From contig CAWVKK010000060.1 of assembly GCA_963929865.1 (NCBI GenBank), positions 1 through 48,313 on the forward strand: a stretch of 48,313 nt of DNA, given 5' to 3'. Source of the DNA: JAGZHZ01 sp963929865 (GTDB lineage: Bacteria; Bacillota; Clostridia; Lachnospirales; Lachnospiraceae). A program made the position numbers and the translations under genes. The stretch's first letter is position 1, and each line of letters opens with the position of its first letter. Under the pieces are notes generated by a model. It was not told the origin of the DNA and did not search any database. It saw nothing but the letters and a program-made list of their open reading frames with translations. Positions 1-9,920 of the stretch are shown piece by piece.

Positions 1-1
1 T

Positions 2-1669
2 GAGCGCTCCGTCACCGTTTCTGTTCAGAAAGCTGCCGCTTCCATCGACGTCAGCGGCATGACGCTTTCCTACACCTACTCCGGCGAGCCGTTCGCTGTA
101 AACTCCGGCGCTGTCTTGAATCACTCTGAGGCGGAACTCTCCTACTCGATCGACTCTGTCACGACAGTAGGAACGTACACTGTCACGGTTTCCGCTCCGG
201 AAACTGACAATTACCTCGCCGCATCCGCGGACGTCACCGTCACTGTGGACAAAGCGCAGGCTCCGGAAATTATGTGGCCGAGCGCCAGCCCGATCACATA
301 TGGACAGACTCTCTCTGACAGTGCGCTGACAGAAGGAAGTACCGAGTACGGAACATTTGCATGGGCAGATACGGCGGTCATGCCGCAGGCTGGAACTTCC
401 TCCTATGAAGTGATCTTTACTCCTTCCGACACGGAAAACTATGACTGGGCAGAAACAGAATACCGCTCTGAAGTCTCCGTAGAGGTTGCAAAGAAGGATG
501 CCACCGTCACGGCTGAGAATACAGGAAAGATCTTCACCGCTCCTGACCCTGACCTGACCGCTGTCACAGAGGGCGTCTTAGACGGAGATTCCATCTCCTA
601 CACGCTTTCCAGAGCAGAGGGAGAGGTTGCCGGTACTTACGATATCATCGTAGAGGCTGTCGATCATCCGAATTATAACATTAAAACAGTAAACGGCGTC
701 TTCACCATCAGTTCCAAGCCGCTGTTTTCCATGAATATATCCACATCCTGCACGATAGGATGCGATCCGGAAACCAAGAAGCAGACCGTTGCGGTTGCAT
801 TGACTGACGGCGGCGCTCCTCTGGCAGAAGGAACCGATTATGAGGTAAGCTACACCGAAGCTTCCGAAGAGCAGCCTGCTTCTATTGTCATCACCGGTCT
901 TGGCAACTATACCGGAGAGCAGGATTACACCGGCTTTATGCTGAACCGCTCCGATGAGCTGTGCTCCTTTATCTCCTCTGTCATCTTAGACGAAGAGACC
1001 CAGCAGCCTACTCTGAGCCTTCAGACTTTCAGCAATCGCGATGAGAAGGGCGAAGAAGTTCTCGACCAGTACGGAGATCCGGTATACTCTCAGCACAATC
1101 TGACTTTAAGCCGTGAATTCCTTGACACGCTGAAGGCACAGGGCATCGCGCAGATCGCATTCCAGGTAAAAGAAGCAACCCTGATCATTCCTCTGGAATC
1201 TCTGACCGAGGACAGCTACCTTGTCCGCCTTGCTCCGATGAACTATGAGGATATGACCTGGAGAGAATATGTCATTCTCGATGAGTATGTTGAATTGTCA
1301 ACCGCTTACCGTTTCCGCATCACAAGACCTGCAACGGAAGAAGAGCTTGCGCAGGCTCAGGCAGCTTCTGCCGCTGACGCTTCTGCGGCTGATCCGAACG
1401 AAGACGAAAACGCTGTGACGGAAGTCGATGTGACCGATCAGATCACAGGTTTGAAGGTTCGGATTCCAAAATCAGAGGAAGACAAAAAGGCAGCGGATGA
1501 AGGCACAGAGCTTGCACAGCGCAAGGTTCTCGTTGTCCTCAGAAATGTCGCCGACTTTGACGAGGCAAGAGCTGAGCTTTCTGTCATCTCATCCGACGAT
1601 TACTATGAGACCTCTCTGACCGGAAGCGGTATGCTCTGCCTGGTTCATGACCGCCCGGAAAATCAGTAG
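2..1669 (+). CDS. Secreted/cell-surface protein with MBG-type Ig-like domains (5' truncated)
   Basis: The reading frame is open from base 2 through the first ATG at 59, so the gene begins outside the window and about 555 C-terminal residues are visible. The sequence is built of beta-rich repeats of the MBG/MBG-2 type. One repeat has the typical KDATVTAENTGKIF, DPDLTAVTEG, GDSISYTLSR and NYNIKTVNGVFTI elements, around residues 165-240 of the visible part. These modules are known from large bacterial surface proteins, so an extracellular adhesive or scaffold role is inferred. The C-terminal third has no recognised domain and contains an Ala/Ser/Asp-rich linker (AASAADASAADPNEDENA). No LPXTG motif or C-terminal membrane anchor is visible. 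It ends just before a strong bidirectional terminator and converges on the minus-strand acetylation genes. The domain call is good; the function is unknown. Confidence 0.75.
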   Translation, partial: ERSVTVSVQKAAASIDVSGMTLSYTYSGEPFAVNSGAVLNHSEAELSYSIDSVTTVGTYTVTVSAPETDNYLAASADVTVTVDKAQAPEIMWPSASPITYGQTLSDSALTEGSTEYGTFAWADTAVMPQAGTSSYEVIFTPSDTENYDWAETEYRSEVSVEVAKKDATVTAENTGKIFTAPDPDLTAVTEGVLDGDSISYTLSRAEGEVAGTYDIIVEAVDHPNYNIKTVNGVFTISSKPLFSMNISTSCTIGCDPETKKQTVAVALTDGGAPLAEGTDYEVSYTEASEEQPASIVITGLGNYTGEQDYTGFMLNRSDELCSFISSVILDEETQQPTLSLQTFSNRDEKGEEVLDQYGDPVYSQHNLTLSREFLDTLKAQGIAQIAFQVKEATLIIPLESLTEDSYLVRLAPMNYEDMTWREYVILDEYVELSTAYRFRITRPATEEELAQAQAASAADASAADPNEDENAVTEVDVTDQITGLKVRIPKSEEDKKAADEGTELAQRKVLVVLRNVADFDEARAELSVISSDDYYETSLTGSGMLCLVHDRPENQ

Positions 1670-1720
1670 GATGTTCATCCGGTTTTGTTCCGCGTTAAAA
1701 TAGCCGCGGGCTGATAAAAG

Positions 1721-1780
1721 CCGATAAAAAAACGGACCGCACACACTTTTCTTTCGTGTGTGCGGTCCGTTTTTTATCGG
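1721..1780. terminator. Bidirectional intrinsic terminator
   Basis: A near-perfect inverted repeat has arms 1721-1746 and 1756-1780 around a 9-base loop. The stem is GC-rich in its upper part (CGGACCGCACACAC paired with GTGTGTGCGGTCCG) and has A-rich and T-rich flanks that give a U-tract on either strand. It lies between the convergent MBG-protein and DHHW-protein genes and can serve both. Confidence 0.9.
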
Positions 1781-1802
1781 GAAAGCTTCCCCAAACTTTT
1801 TC

Positions 1803-3320
1803 TTAGCTGACGGCAACTGAATAAATCTTGTTTACCGTATCGTCTGATGAGAGCGCCTCGGCATTGTTCAAGAAGATGATATCCGTCACATTGTTGCTGA
1901 TCGCCAGGTAGGACAGGCTTCCCTCGTAATAGCGGTAGTCGATTACATAGATGTCCTGATAGTGGTCAACCAAAAACGGTACAAATGCGTTTCCATACGA
2001 TTCCTTCACCACAATGCACGCGCTTCCGTCCGTAATCTGCGGATTGTGAATTTCTTCATACGGCTGATCTCCGCCGATGAAGCACATGTATTTTGAGTTT
2101 TCATCGTACTGTGTCGCGTCTGAAATAATATTCCACTGATATTCCAGTCCGTCATAGCTGATATACGTCATATCGTTCGTTCCGTTCGGAACATAGGCGA
2201 TTACGGTGTCAGGATTCGTTCTCAGCGCCTCCGCCTGATTGCTGCTCGCGTAGAATGTTCCCAGGAATCCCGGGAATTCCAGTTTCTGGAACTGGTCAAG
2301 TGTGTGAGCTGTGATTCCTTTCTTTGCAGCAAATTCCGTATACGTATAGTAAGCTCCAAGGGCAGTCCAGTGATGATCCGTACCGAAATATAGATATTCG
2401 CTGTTATGGGATCTGAGCGTCTCATACGGATTTACAACCTGCACGCCGTCTGTCATTTTTTTCTCAATATACTGGAACGCATCTCCCTGGTTGCTGGAAT
2501 ACAGCTCCTCTTGCAGCTGATCGTCCAGATTAACCCCTATGCTCGTCGGAGCGAGGATATCATAGACTGTGATTCCATTTGGAGCGAGGATTGCCGAGCA
2601 TGTGCTGATCGCCTGCGCGTATGTATCCGCCGCTGTCTGATTGAAGTAGTAGACGCTGAATGCCCGGTTGTCCGCCACATATACGGTTCCAAAGGTTTCT
2701 CCTTCCTCGTGGATCGTTCCGTCTTTCTGGGGCTCCGTTTCCGTCTGCTGTTCTGTCTGCGGCTGCGTCTCTGACTCTGTCTGGCTCTGATCCTGCGTCT
2801 CTGCCTGTGAGCTGCTGTCTGTCTGCGGCTCTGTCTCCGGGTCGGCTGTCTGCGGCTCGCTGCCTGTCTGCGTTTCACCGTTGGCTTCCGAATCCGGCTG
2901 GGATGCCCCGTTTGCTGTAACGTTCGAGACGTCTACACTCTCCACGCTGTCGAGATCGGGTATCTCGTCTCCTTTTTTCATATCTCCGTAAATCTGCTGC
3001 TCATTTAATCCGTAAAGCGATGTCACCATCTCGTTCCCGGAGATCAGCTGATCCCTCATCGGAAACGTGTCGGCAAACCACACGGAGATATCCGAGGTGT
3101 ACGTCCCGTCGAGAAAATCCTCTACGGAGAACTCCGGAAATGTGGTCAGATTTCGTTTCTCCACCGATGAGACTGTCGGGCGGATCGGTATGATCAGACC
3201 GACAACCGTCATCAGAATCAGACAAAACAGCGGCACCAGAATTCTAAGCGCCATATATTTTTTCTTGACCTGTTTTCTTTTTCTTAAGAACTCTTTCTTA
3301 TCCATCAGCTTTTGTTTCAC
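1803..3320 (-). CDS. DHHW-motif protein, AlgX/AlgJ-like polymer O-acetylation partner
   Basis: A protein of about 500 residues with an N-terminal membrane segment (about residues 24-46) and an outward-facing domain containing FGTDHHWTALGAYY near residue 315, the DHHW signature. Family knowledge: DHHW proteins work with MBOAT acyltransferases in O-acetylating exported polysaccharides, in the manner of AlgX/AlgJ with AlgI. The MBOAT partner lies directly upstream in the same operon. Residues about 130-210 form a low-complexity linker rich in Gln, Thr, Ser and Glu, which probably spans the wall. The longest start is a GTG at 3320 that almost touches an AGAAAGG element; an ATG at 3305 lies about 14 bases from it. 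Neither spacing is ideal, so the start is uncertain by five codons. The substrate polymer is unknown. Confidence 0.82.
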   Translation of the reverse strand: MKQKLMDKKEFLRKRKQVKKKYMALRILVPLFCLILMTVVGLIIPIRPTVSSVEKRNLTTFPEFSVEDFLDGTYTSDISVWFADTFPMRDQLISGNEMVTSLYGLNEQQIYGDMKKGDEIPDLDSVESVDVSNVTANGASQPDSEANGETQTGSEPQTADPETEPQTDSSSQAETQDQSQTESETQPQTEQQTETEPQKDGTIHEEGETFGTVYVADNRAFSVYYFNQTAADTYAQAISTCSAILAPNGITVYDILAPTSIGVNLDDQLQEELYSSNQGDAFQYIEKKMTDGVQVVNPYETLRSHNSEYLYFGTDHHWTALGAYYTYTEFAAKKGITAHTLDQFQKLEFPGFLGTFYASSNQAEALRTNPDTVIAYVPNGTNDMTYISYDGLEYQWNIISDATQYDENSKYMCFIGGDQPYEEIHNPQITDGSACIVVKESYGNAFVPFLVDHYQDIYVIDYRYYEGSLSYLAISNNVTDIIFLNNAEALSSDDTVNKIYSVAVS

Positions 3321-3368
3321 CCTTTCTTATCTGAAATGTAAATACTCCGGTATATTTTAGAACTGAAA

Positions 3369-4790
3369 TTATAAAAATGGATGATAGCTGCTTCCAGCCA
3401 TCGCCATCGTCGATAAAATCAGCAAAAAGATTGGAAAAATCAACTGTGCGATATACAGAAGATGCGGAATTGCAAATCTTCTTCTGCAAAACAGCGCAAA
3501 CTTTTCCGCCGCCATTTTAGGAAGAGGCGTGGATCCCAGGATTACAGCGATGATAAAGAAGATATTGCTCCGCAGCACGATCATCACCTGCATACTGGAA
3601 AATCCGTTTCCGTTCAGTCCAAACAGTCCCCGAAGCGCTGTTCCTATCATGCCTAAATCGGTAAACCGGAATAAAATCCATCCGAAGAAAACGACAAACA
3701 GCAGATAGATATGCTGAATCACCCTCGGAATATGTTTAAATTTATCGAGCAGGAAGGCTTTTTCTAAAACCAGGAAGCAGAAGAAATACAGCCCCCAGAA
3801 AATGTAGTTCCAGCTTGCGCCATGCCACATTCCTGTCAGAAACCATACGATAAACAAGTTCAGATACTGCCTTGCTTTTCCTTTTCTGTTTCCTCCAAGC
3901 GGTATATAAACGTAATCGCGGAAAAATGTACTCAGAGAAATATGCCATCTTCTCCAGAACTCTGTCACAGAGTTCGCCACATACGGATAATTGAAGTTTT
4001 CGTGGTAGTGAAATCCGACCATTTTTCCCATTCCGATCGCCATGTCCGAATATGCGGCAAAATCCAGATATATCTGGAACATATAGCATAAAATGCCTAA
4101 CCAGACGCCAAGCGCCGGCGTCGACTCCAGCGTTGCAAGATCCATAGGCGCCAGTCTGTCTGCAAGTGCTCCCACTCCGTCGGCGAGAATGAGCTTCTTG
4201 GCAAGTCCTACCATAAAGCGCGAGATCCCTTCCGCCATCTCCGTCATCTTGATTCTTCTGCGGTCAATCTCCTCCGCCACATGCTGGTAGCGCACAATCG
4301 GTCCTGCGATACATTGATGAAATAAACTCGAATATAAAAGCAGCTTCCAATAATAGGGCTGCGCGGGAACTTCCTCTCTGTATACATCCACCACATAGGA
4401 CAGCAGCTGGAAGGTGTAAAAAGAAATTCCTATCGGAAGGACAATCGTCGGTATTGCTTTCGGGAATCCGGTAATTCCCTGCAAAATTTCAAGGAAAAAT
4501 CCTGTGTATTTAAAATATCCCAAAATGGCAAGCATCAGGACAACCGTTGCCGTCAAAATCAATTTTCTGATTTTCTCCTCATTTTCCCGGTCAATCAAGA
4601 GTCCGCCCGCCCAGCAGATCGCTGTCATGACAAGCAGAATCAGCAAAAATTTTGGTCCGCCCCAGCTGTAAAAAATCAGGGAGGCGACCAGCAAAGAAAT
4701 GTTCTTCTGCTTTGTCGTCCGACATAAAAAATAGACAATCAGACTGATGGGCAGAAAGAAAAATACAAAAATCATACTTGAAAAAACCAT
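3369..4790 (-). CDS. MBOAT family O-acyltransferase (AlgI/DltB-like)
   Basis: A polytopic membrane protein of 473 residues with many hydrophobic helices. It has the MBOAT core: EFWRRWHISLSTFFRDYVY, YIPLGGNRKG and the catalytic-type histidine segment LTGMWHGASWNYIFWGLYF around residue 320. Members of this family move acyl groups, usually acetyl, across or within the membrane onto exported polymers. It is about 50 bases upstream of the DHHW protein on the same strand, and the two probably form one exopolysaccharide or wall-polymer acetylation unit. The 338 bases upstream of it (4791-5129) are AT-rich and hold no gene, apart from the terminator of the next operon. No clear promoter could be assigned. 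The family call is firm; the acceptor polymer is not known. Confidence 0.92.
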   Translation of the reverse strand: MVFSSMIFVFFFLPISLIVYFLCRTTKQKNISLLVASLIFYSWGGPKFLLILLVMTAICWAGGLLIDRENEEKIRKLILTATVVLMLAILGYFKYTGFFLEILQGITGFPKAIPTIVLPIGISFYTFQLLSYVVDVYREEVPAQPYYWKLLLYSSLFHQCIAGPIVRYQHVAEEIDRRRIKMTEMAEGISRFMVGLAKKLILADGVGALADRLAPMDLATLESTPALGVWLGILCYMFQIYLDFAAYSDMAIGMGKMVGFHYHENFNYPYVANSVTEFWRRWHISLSTFFRDYVYIPLGGNRKGKARQYLNLFIVWFLTGMWHGASWNYIFWGLYFFCFLVLEKAFLLDKFKHIPRVIQHIYLLFVVFFGWILFRFTDLGMIGTALRGLFGLNGNGFSSMQVMIVLRSNIFFIIAVILGSTPLPKMAAEKFALFCRRRFAIPHLLYIAQLIFPIFLLILSTMAMAGSSYHPFL

Positions 4791-5071
4791 TTGTTATTCC
4801 CGCCTGTTCTTTTAATATTTTTTAACTGTTCTTTTTTTGAAAATCTCTGAAACAGCTATGATCATTTTTCATCAATTTTTAGCCGTATTTCGCGTTCTTT
4901 TTCATTATCGCACATTCTTTTTAAAATTGCATCCCTCATTTTTCTTTTTTTCTGCAAAATTTTTCATCTGTTTTTTTCCTTTTCTCAGTCATTTTGACAA
5001 ATAAGCCGAAAATCCCGCTAAAGGCTTTCTGCCTCGCGCCGCATCTCCGTTCCCCATCCGTGTATGGAAAA

Positions 5072-5114
5072 CAAAAAGAGAACTGACATGCGCCATATTT
5101 CACACGCCAGTTCT
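5072..5114 (-). terminator. Intrinsic terminator of the pth-mfd-foldase group
   Basis: Read on the minus strand, AGAACTG...CAGTTCT forms the base of a stem that continues with G-U-containing pairs (GCGTGTG with CGCATGT). It is followed by CTTTTTGTTTTCC. It starts about 15 bases after the foldase stop codon. Confidence 0.8.
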
Positions 5115-5129
5115 CCTGTCAAATCCCGT

Positions 5130-6278
5130 TTATTCTTCTGCTTGTGATGACGTTGCATCCGCCTCGGACGCCTGAGATGACGTCGCGTCTGCCGGCGTCG
5201 TCTCTTCCTCCTCAATTGAGACGATTGTCATAGTGTCTTTAAAATCGATATGATTGAGCACTCTCTCTTCTACGCTGATCTCGGCTTCTTCCTGCCATCC
5301 CTCCAGCGCTGCAGAAAACGCGTCTGACTGGCGCTGCGCAATGATCTCCTCTTTCTTCGCATCCGTCGCATCGCGGTCAAGCACTTCTGTCAGCTGCACC
5401 ACATAGTATCCGCTGTCGGTCTCTACCAGCTCCTGTGCCACTTCTCCTTTTTCTGCCAGAGCGTCTGCTGCTTCTTTTACCTGTTCATCCAAAGACGTCT
5501 CCGTATCGTCGACTCCATATGTGGTGTAAGTCGGCGTCACGCTGCTGTCCACTTCAGCCAGCGCTTCCGTCATATCTTTTCCGTCTTTTACTTCGTCGAG
5601 AACCTGCTGAGCCTTTTCTTTTGCCTGTGTCTGCGCATCTGCCGCCGTCGCGTCAGCGCTGCTTGCATCTGCCGCCGTCGCTTCTTCCTGATCTGCAATG
5701 CTGAAAAATGCGGTGGTAACGCCTCTTTGCGCCGCCTCCTCGTCGGAGACGTCTGTGTCCGCCGTATCATAAATTGCCTGCTGCATCTTTAATGAGATGG
5801 TATTCAGTTCCAGCATCCGGACAACCGTCTCCTTATCTGCCGTCATCTCATCGAGCGTCTCCTGTGAGTTTGCCTCAAGGAACTCATCCGCCGCCGCCTC
5901 AATGGCCTGCGTCTCCTCATCCGTGAGCGCCACGCCGTATTCTTCCATGTGATCCTCCAGCAGATACATCTGTTCCAGTGAGCTCATAATATTGTCCTTG
6001 ACATTTTCTCCCAGCGTCGTCACGCCGTCAGAAGTCTGCTGCCAAATGCTCACGCTGCTGTCTACTCCCAGATATTCTCCGTACATCGCGTAGAACTGCT
6101 CATACTGCGCCTGTGTATACCGCACCATGAAATTCACAAGTCCGTATGGGATCTCGTCCCCATCCACTGTAGCCGCCACAGAATCCGGCTCTATTTTTCC
6201 GCTGCATCCTGTCAAAGCGGACGCTGTCACACAGAAACATACTCCTGCTACCGCAAGTTTTTTTGTAAATCGTTTCAT
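5130..6278 (-). CDS. PrsA/parvulin-type foldase lipoprotein
   Basis: A 382-residue protein with a lipoprotein signal peptide (KKLAVAGVCFCVTASALTGC, lipobox LTGC), so it is probably anchored to the outer face of the membrane. The N-terminal half resembles the SurA/PrsA chaperone helices (EDHMEEYGVALTDEETQAIE). The later part (KEKAQQVLDEVKDGKDMTEALAE ... ETDSGYYVVQLTEVLDRD) resembles a parvulin-type peptidyl-prolyl isomerase domain that folds exported proteins. Two Ala/Asp/Ser/Thr-rich inserts, at about residues 205-222 and at the extreme C terminus, look like disordered linkers. The canonical catalytic histidines of parvulins are not obvious, so isomerase activity is uncertain. It lies 117 bases downstream of mfd on the same strand and has its own terminator. 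Confidence 0.82.
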   Translation of the reverse strand: MKRFTKKLAVAGVCFCVTASALTGCSGKIEPDSVAATVDGDEIPYGLVNFMVRYTQAQYEQFYAMYGEYLGVDSSVSIWQQTSDGVTTLGENVKDNIMSSLEQMYLLEDHMEEYGVALTDEETQAIEAAADEFLEANSQETLDEMTADKETVVRMLELNTISLKMQQAIYDTADTDVSDEEAAQRGVTTAFFSIADQEEATAADASSADATAADAQTQAKEKAQQVLDEVKDGKDMTEALAEVDSSVTPTYTTYGVDDTETSLDEQVKEAADALAEKGEVAQELVETDSGYYVVQLTEVLDRDATDAKKEEIIAQRQSDAFSAALEGWQEEAEISVEERVLNHIDFKDTMTIVSIEEEETTPADATSSQASEADATSSQAEE

Positions 6279-6395
6279 CTTTTCCTCCTCAGACCGTTTT
6301 TTATCTCTGCCGGTCTTCTCATCATTTTTTTCTATTATAATCTTTTTTCATAATGCGGGCAAGCTTTTCCTTTCTTTTGCACACAATTTACACAA

Positions 6396-9300
6396 TTACT
6401 GAAGCTGGGCTATCTTTTCTATCAGTTCCTGCGTCAGCTGTACGATCTCTCTCTTTTCTCTTGCGTTCTTGGCAGGTCTTTGATATAGAAAGTAAGGATT
6501 TGCCTCTATCACAAATTTCATTCTCCCTCTGCTCTCTTTTATCAGAGCGTCAATCTTTCCCGCGTTAATTTTAGCGCGCTCAAACATGGTCAGCCGAATC
6601 GTGTCCCCCTTCTGCGAGATCTCTGTGATATACGCGCTGTGTGCCTTTGCCTTCAGCAGCGCTACTGACAGAAGGTTCTGAACGGATCTGGGCATCTCCC
6701 CGAATCGGTCGATCAGTTCTTCTGTCATATCGTCGTACTCTTCCTCCGATTCGATCGCCGCAATTCTTTTGTATAAATCTAATTTCTGATATTCATTGCG
6801 TATATAGCGATCCGGAATATAGGCGTCGATATCAAGATCAACCGCCGTCTCATACGCTTCTCCCGGCTGCGTCTCCCCTTTATATTCTCTTACTGCTTCA
6901 TTGAGCATTTTGCAGTACAGATCATATCCCACCGCTTCCATATTTCCGTGCTGCTGAGCGCCGAGAAGATTGCCTGTGCCTCTGATTTCCAGATCCCGCA
7001 TCGCGATTTTAAATCCAGATCCAAGGTCTGAGAATTCCCGGATGGCAGACAGTCTCTTCTCTGCGACTTCTTTTAAGACTTTATTTCTTCTGTACATCAA
7101 AAACGCGTACGCTGTTCTGTTGGAACGGCCGACGCGTCCGCGCAGCTGGTAAAGCTGTGAAAGTCCGAGCGTGTCTGCATCGTGAATGATCATGGTGTTG
7201 ACGTTTGGAATGTCCAGCCCCGTCTCGATGATCGTTGTCGAGACGAGCACATCGATCTCTCCGTTGATAAATTCATACATGATCTTCTCAAGCTCCCGTT
7301 CCTTCATCTGACCGTGCGCAAAAGCCACCCTCGCATCGGGAACCAGCTTTGCGATCGTATTTGTCATCTCCGCAATGGTATTGACACGGTTATAGACGTA
7401 ATACACCTGCCCTCCTCTTGCCAGCTCACGGCTGATTGCCTCTCTTACCATCTCTTCATTGTACTCCATCACGTACGTCTGAATCGGCATCCGGTCAATC
7501 GGCGGTTCTTCCAGAACGCACATATCGCGGATTCCGATCAGGCTCATGTGGAGCGTTCTTGGGATCGGAGTCGCCGTCAGAGTCAGAACATCCACCGTTG
7601 TCTTTAATTTTTTTATTTTTTCTTTATCCGCAACGCCAAACCGCTGCTCCTCATCTATAATCAAAAGTCCCAGATCTCTGTACTGCACGTCCTTTGACAG
7701 AATCCGGTGCGTGCCGATCACAATATCCACCAGTCCTTTTTTCAAATCCGTCAGCGTTTTCTTCTGCTCGGCCGGCGTCCGAAACCGGCACAGCAGATCG
7801 ACGCGGACTGGAAAATCTTTCATTCTCTGTGAAAAAGTATTGTAGTGCTGCTGCGCCAAAATGGTCGTCGGAACGAGATAGACGACCTGTTTGCTCTCCT
7901 GAACCGCTTTAAACGCCGCGCGGATTGCAATCTCGGTCTTTCCGTACCCCACATCGCCGCATATAAGCCGGTCCATAATCTTAGGGCTCTCCATGTCTTT
8001 CTTTGTCGCCTCTATCGCCTCTGTCTGATCCTCCGTCTCCTCATACGGAAACATTTCTTCAAACTCGCTCTGCCAGACAGTATCCTTTCCATAGCAAAAT
8101 CCTTTGTTCTGCTGTCTCTTCGCATACAGCTCCACCAGATCCTTCGCCATATCCTCAACCGCTTTTTTGACCTTTTTCTTTGTCTTATGCCATTCCTGCG
8201 TGCCCAGTTTATTCAGCTTCGGAGCCTTTGCGTCCGCCCCTGCATATTTCTGGATCAGATCAAGCTGAGTAGCCGGAATGTAAAGGCTGCTTCCGTCGGC
8301 GTATTCCAGCTTCATATAGTCCTTCGTCACTTTGTCTACTTCAATTTTTTCAATTCCCCGGTAAATTCCCAGTCCGTGGTTTTCGTGGACGACATAGTCC
8401 CCGGCGTTCAGTTCCGAAAAGCTCTGGATTTTCCGCCCTTCATACGTTTTCTGGCGTCTCTTTTTCTTTTTTTCCTTTCCAAAAATACCGCTCTCTGAGA
8501 GGATGGCGAAGCGGATCATCGGATACTCATACCCTCCGGCGCTTTTGCCGTAAATCACTAAAATTTCTCCCGGCAGAATTTCCCTTTCTTCCTCTTCTGT
8601 GTAGACGCTGTTCAGTCCATTGTCCCTGAAATCTTGCGCGAGACGCTTTGCCCTTGTCCGGGAGCCTGACAGGACAATCACCTTGTATTTTTCTTTTTTC
8701 CATCGCTGCAGATCCTTGACCAGAAGTTCAAAACTGCCGTTATAGCTGCTGATCGATCTGACGTCCACATGGAAATGGTCAGAGACAAAAAAAGAACTGC
8801 GTATCTGTTCCAAGGTGCAAAGACCCGCGCAGTTTCTGCTGTCAAGCTTTGCCGTGATCTCCCCTATCCCGTACAGGACCTGCGCCTGTGTCGGCAGCAC
8901 GTATCCCCCCTCCAGACGGTTCGCCATACTCTCGCGAAATTCCAGCTCTACTGCCTCTCCCTGGCGGCGGACATGCTCCGGCTCATCCAGAAAGAAAACG
9001 GTGTCCTCATCGTCAAAGTAATCCAAAAAAGAAACGGTCTTCGGGTAAAAATATCTCACATAGCTTTCCAGCCCCATTGTTCTGTTAAACTGCTCCAGCT
9101 GTTCCCTTGCCTCTAGCGTCCTCTGCCTCAGGTTATACGCTTCCTGTGTCTTTTTTTCTTCCCGGAGCTTTTTCTCTAATTTTTTTTCCTCTTCTTCTAT
9201 CTTGCGGATTCCCTCTTCTATCCGCTCCTGTTTCACTGTCATCTCTGCGGCTGGATAGATAACGACTCTGTCGAGATTTTCTATTGACCTCTGTGAGACT

Positions 9301-9917
9301 GCGTCAAAGCTTCTGATGGAATCGACCTGCGTATCCCAAAGCTCTACCCTCACGGGATTTTCCTCCGTCAGAGGAAAGATGTCCAGAATTCCTCCTCTGA
9401 CGGCAAACTGTCCAGACGTCTCCACCTGGGAGGTTTTTTCATATCCCAGCTCTGTCAGCCGTTTTTTCATGGTCTCCAGGTCAATTTCACTTTCTGGGAC
9501 AATCTCAAATACGTCTTTTGCAAATTCTTCAAGGGGAACCAGATGATCCATGCAGCCTGCCATCGTTGTGACAACAGTCAGCTCAGGCTTTTCCAGCAGA
9601 GCTTTTAAGACAGAAATTCTCTGTTTCTCAATGAGGTTTCCGTGGATATCCGCGCTGTAAAACATCAGATCTCTCGCCGGGTAAAATACGGCATCCCCAT
9701 CAAAGGTGCGGTAGTCCTCATACAGCTCCTTTGCCTTTTTTTCGCTGCCCGCCAAAATGACCCGGTGCTTCTTTTCCTTTCCTGCCGCATAGATCAGATG
9801 GCATTTCTGGGAATCGAGACACCCTGAAATCTCTATCATTCCGTGATTTTCTCTGATTTTTTCTTTTATGTTCTGAAATTCATTCAGCTGCTCCAGTGGA
9901 TGAATAAAGGCTTTCAC
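6396..9917 (-). CDS. mfd: Transcription-repair coupling factor Mfd
   Basis: A full-length 1173-residue Mfd, the ATP-driven translocase that removes RNA polymerase stalled at DNA lesions and recruits the UvrABC system. The N-terminal UvrB-like region is followed by the polymerase-interaction domain (DYVVHENHGLGIYRGIEKI, near residue 505) and then the RecG-like motor. The motor has Walker A GDVGYGKTE near 654, the DEEQRFG box near 755, TLTATPIPRTLHMS, and the C-terminal helicase motifs STTIIETGLDIPNVN and QLRGRVGRSNRTAYAFL. The C-terminal regulatory domain is present. The start lies only 3 bases after the pth stop codon, so the two genes are translationally adjacent, as in many Firmicutes. No damage or missing motif was seen. 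Confidence 0.98.
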   Translation of the reverse strand: MKAFIHPLEQLNEFQNIKEKIRENHGMIEISGCLDSQKCHLIYAAGKEKKHRVILAGSEKKAKELYEDYRTFDGDAVFYPARDLMFYSADIHGNLIEKQRISVLKALLEKPELTVVTTMAGCMDHLVPLEEFAKDVFEIVPESEIDLETMKKRLTELGYEKTSQVETSGQFAVRGGILDIFPLTEENPVRVELWDTQVDSIRSFDAVSQRSIENLDRVVIYPAAEMTVKQERIEEGIRKIEEEEKKLEKKLREEKKTQEAYNLRQRTLEAREQLEQFNRTMGLESYVRYFYPKTVSFLDYFDDEDTVFFLDEPEHVRRQGEAVELEFRESMANRLEGGYVLPTQAQVLYGIGEITAKLDSRNCAGLCTLEQIRSSFFVSDHFHVDVRSISSYNGSFELLVKDLQRWKKEKYKVIVLSGSRTRAKRLAQDFRDNGLNSVYTEEEEREILPGEILVIYGKSAGGYEYPMIRFAILSESGIFGKEKKKKRRQKTYEGRKIQSFSELNAGDYVVHENHGLGIYRGIEKIEVDKVTKDYMKLEYADGSSLYIPATQLDLIQKYAGADAKAPKLNKLGTQEWHKTKKKVKKAVEDMAKDLVELYAKRQQNKGFCYGKDTVWQSEFEEMFPYEETEDQTEAIEATKKDMESPKIMDRLICGDVGYGKTEIAIRAAFKAVQESKQVVYLVPTTILAQQHYNTFSQRMKDFPVRVDLLCRFRTPAEQKKTLTDLKKGLVDIVIGTHRILSKDVQYRDLGLLIIDEEQRFGVADKEKIKKLKTTVDVLTLTATPIPRTLHMSLIGIRDMCVLEEPPIDRMPIQTYVMEYNEEMVREAISRELARGGQVYYVYNRVNTIAEMTNTIAKLVPDARVAFAHGQMKERELEKIMYEFINGEIDVLVSTTIIETGLDIPNVNTMIIHDADTLGLSQLYQLRGRVGRSNRTAYAFLMYRRNKVLKEVAEKRLSAIREFSDLGSGFKIAMRDLEIRGTGNLLGAQQHGNMEAVGYDLYCKMLNEAVREYKGETQPGEAYETAVDLDIDAYIPDRYIRNEYQKLDLYKRIAAIESEEEYDDMTEELIDRFGEMPRSVQNLLSVALLKAKAHSAYITEISQKGDTIRLTMFERAKINAGKIDALIKESRGRMKFVIEANPYFLYQRPAKNAREKREIVQLTQELIEKIAQLQ

Positions 9918-9920
9918 ATT

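Noticed and set aside
2537..2878. Arg-rich frame opposite or within the DHHW protein gene
   Set aside because: It is a frame-shifted shadow of the Gln/Thr/Glu-rich linker. The composition is an artefact of the repeated codons.
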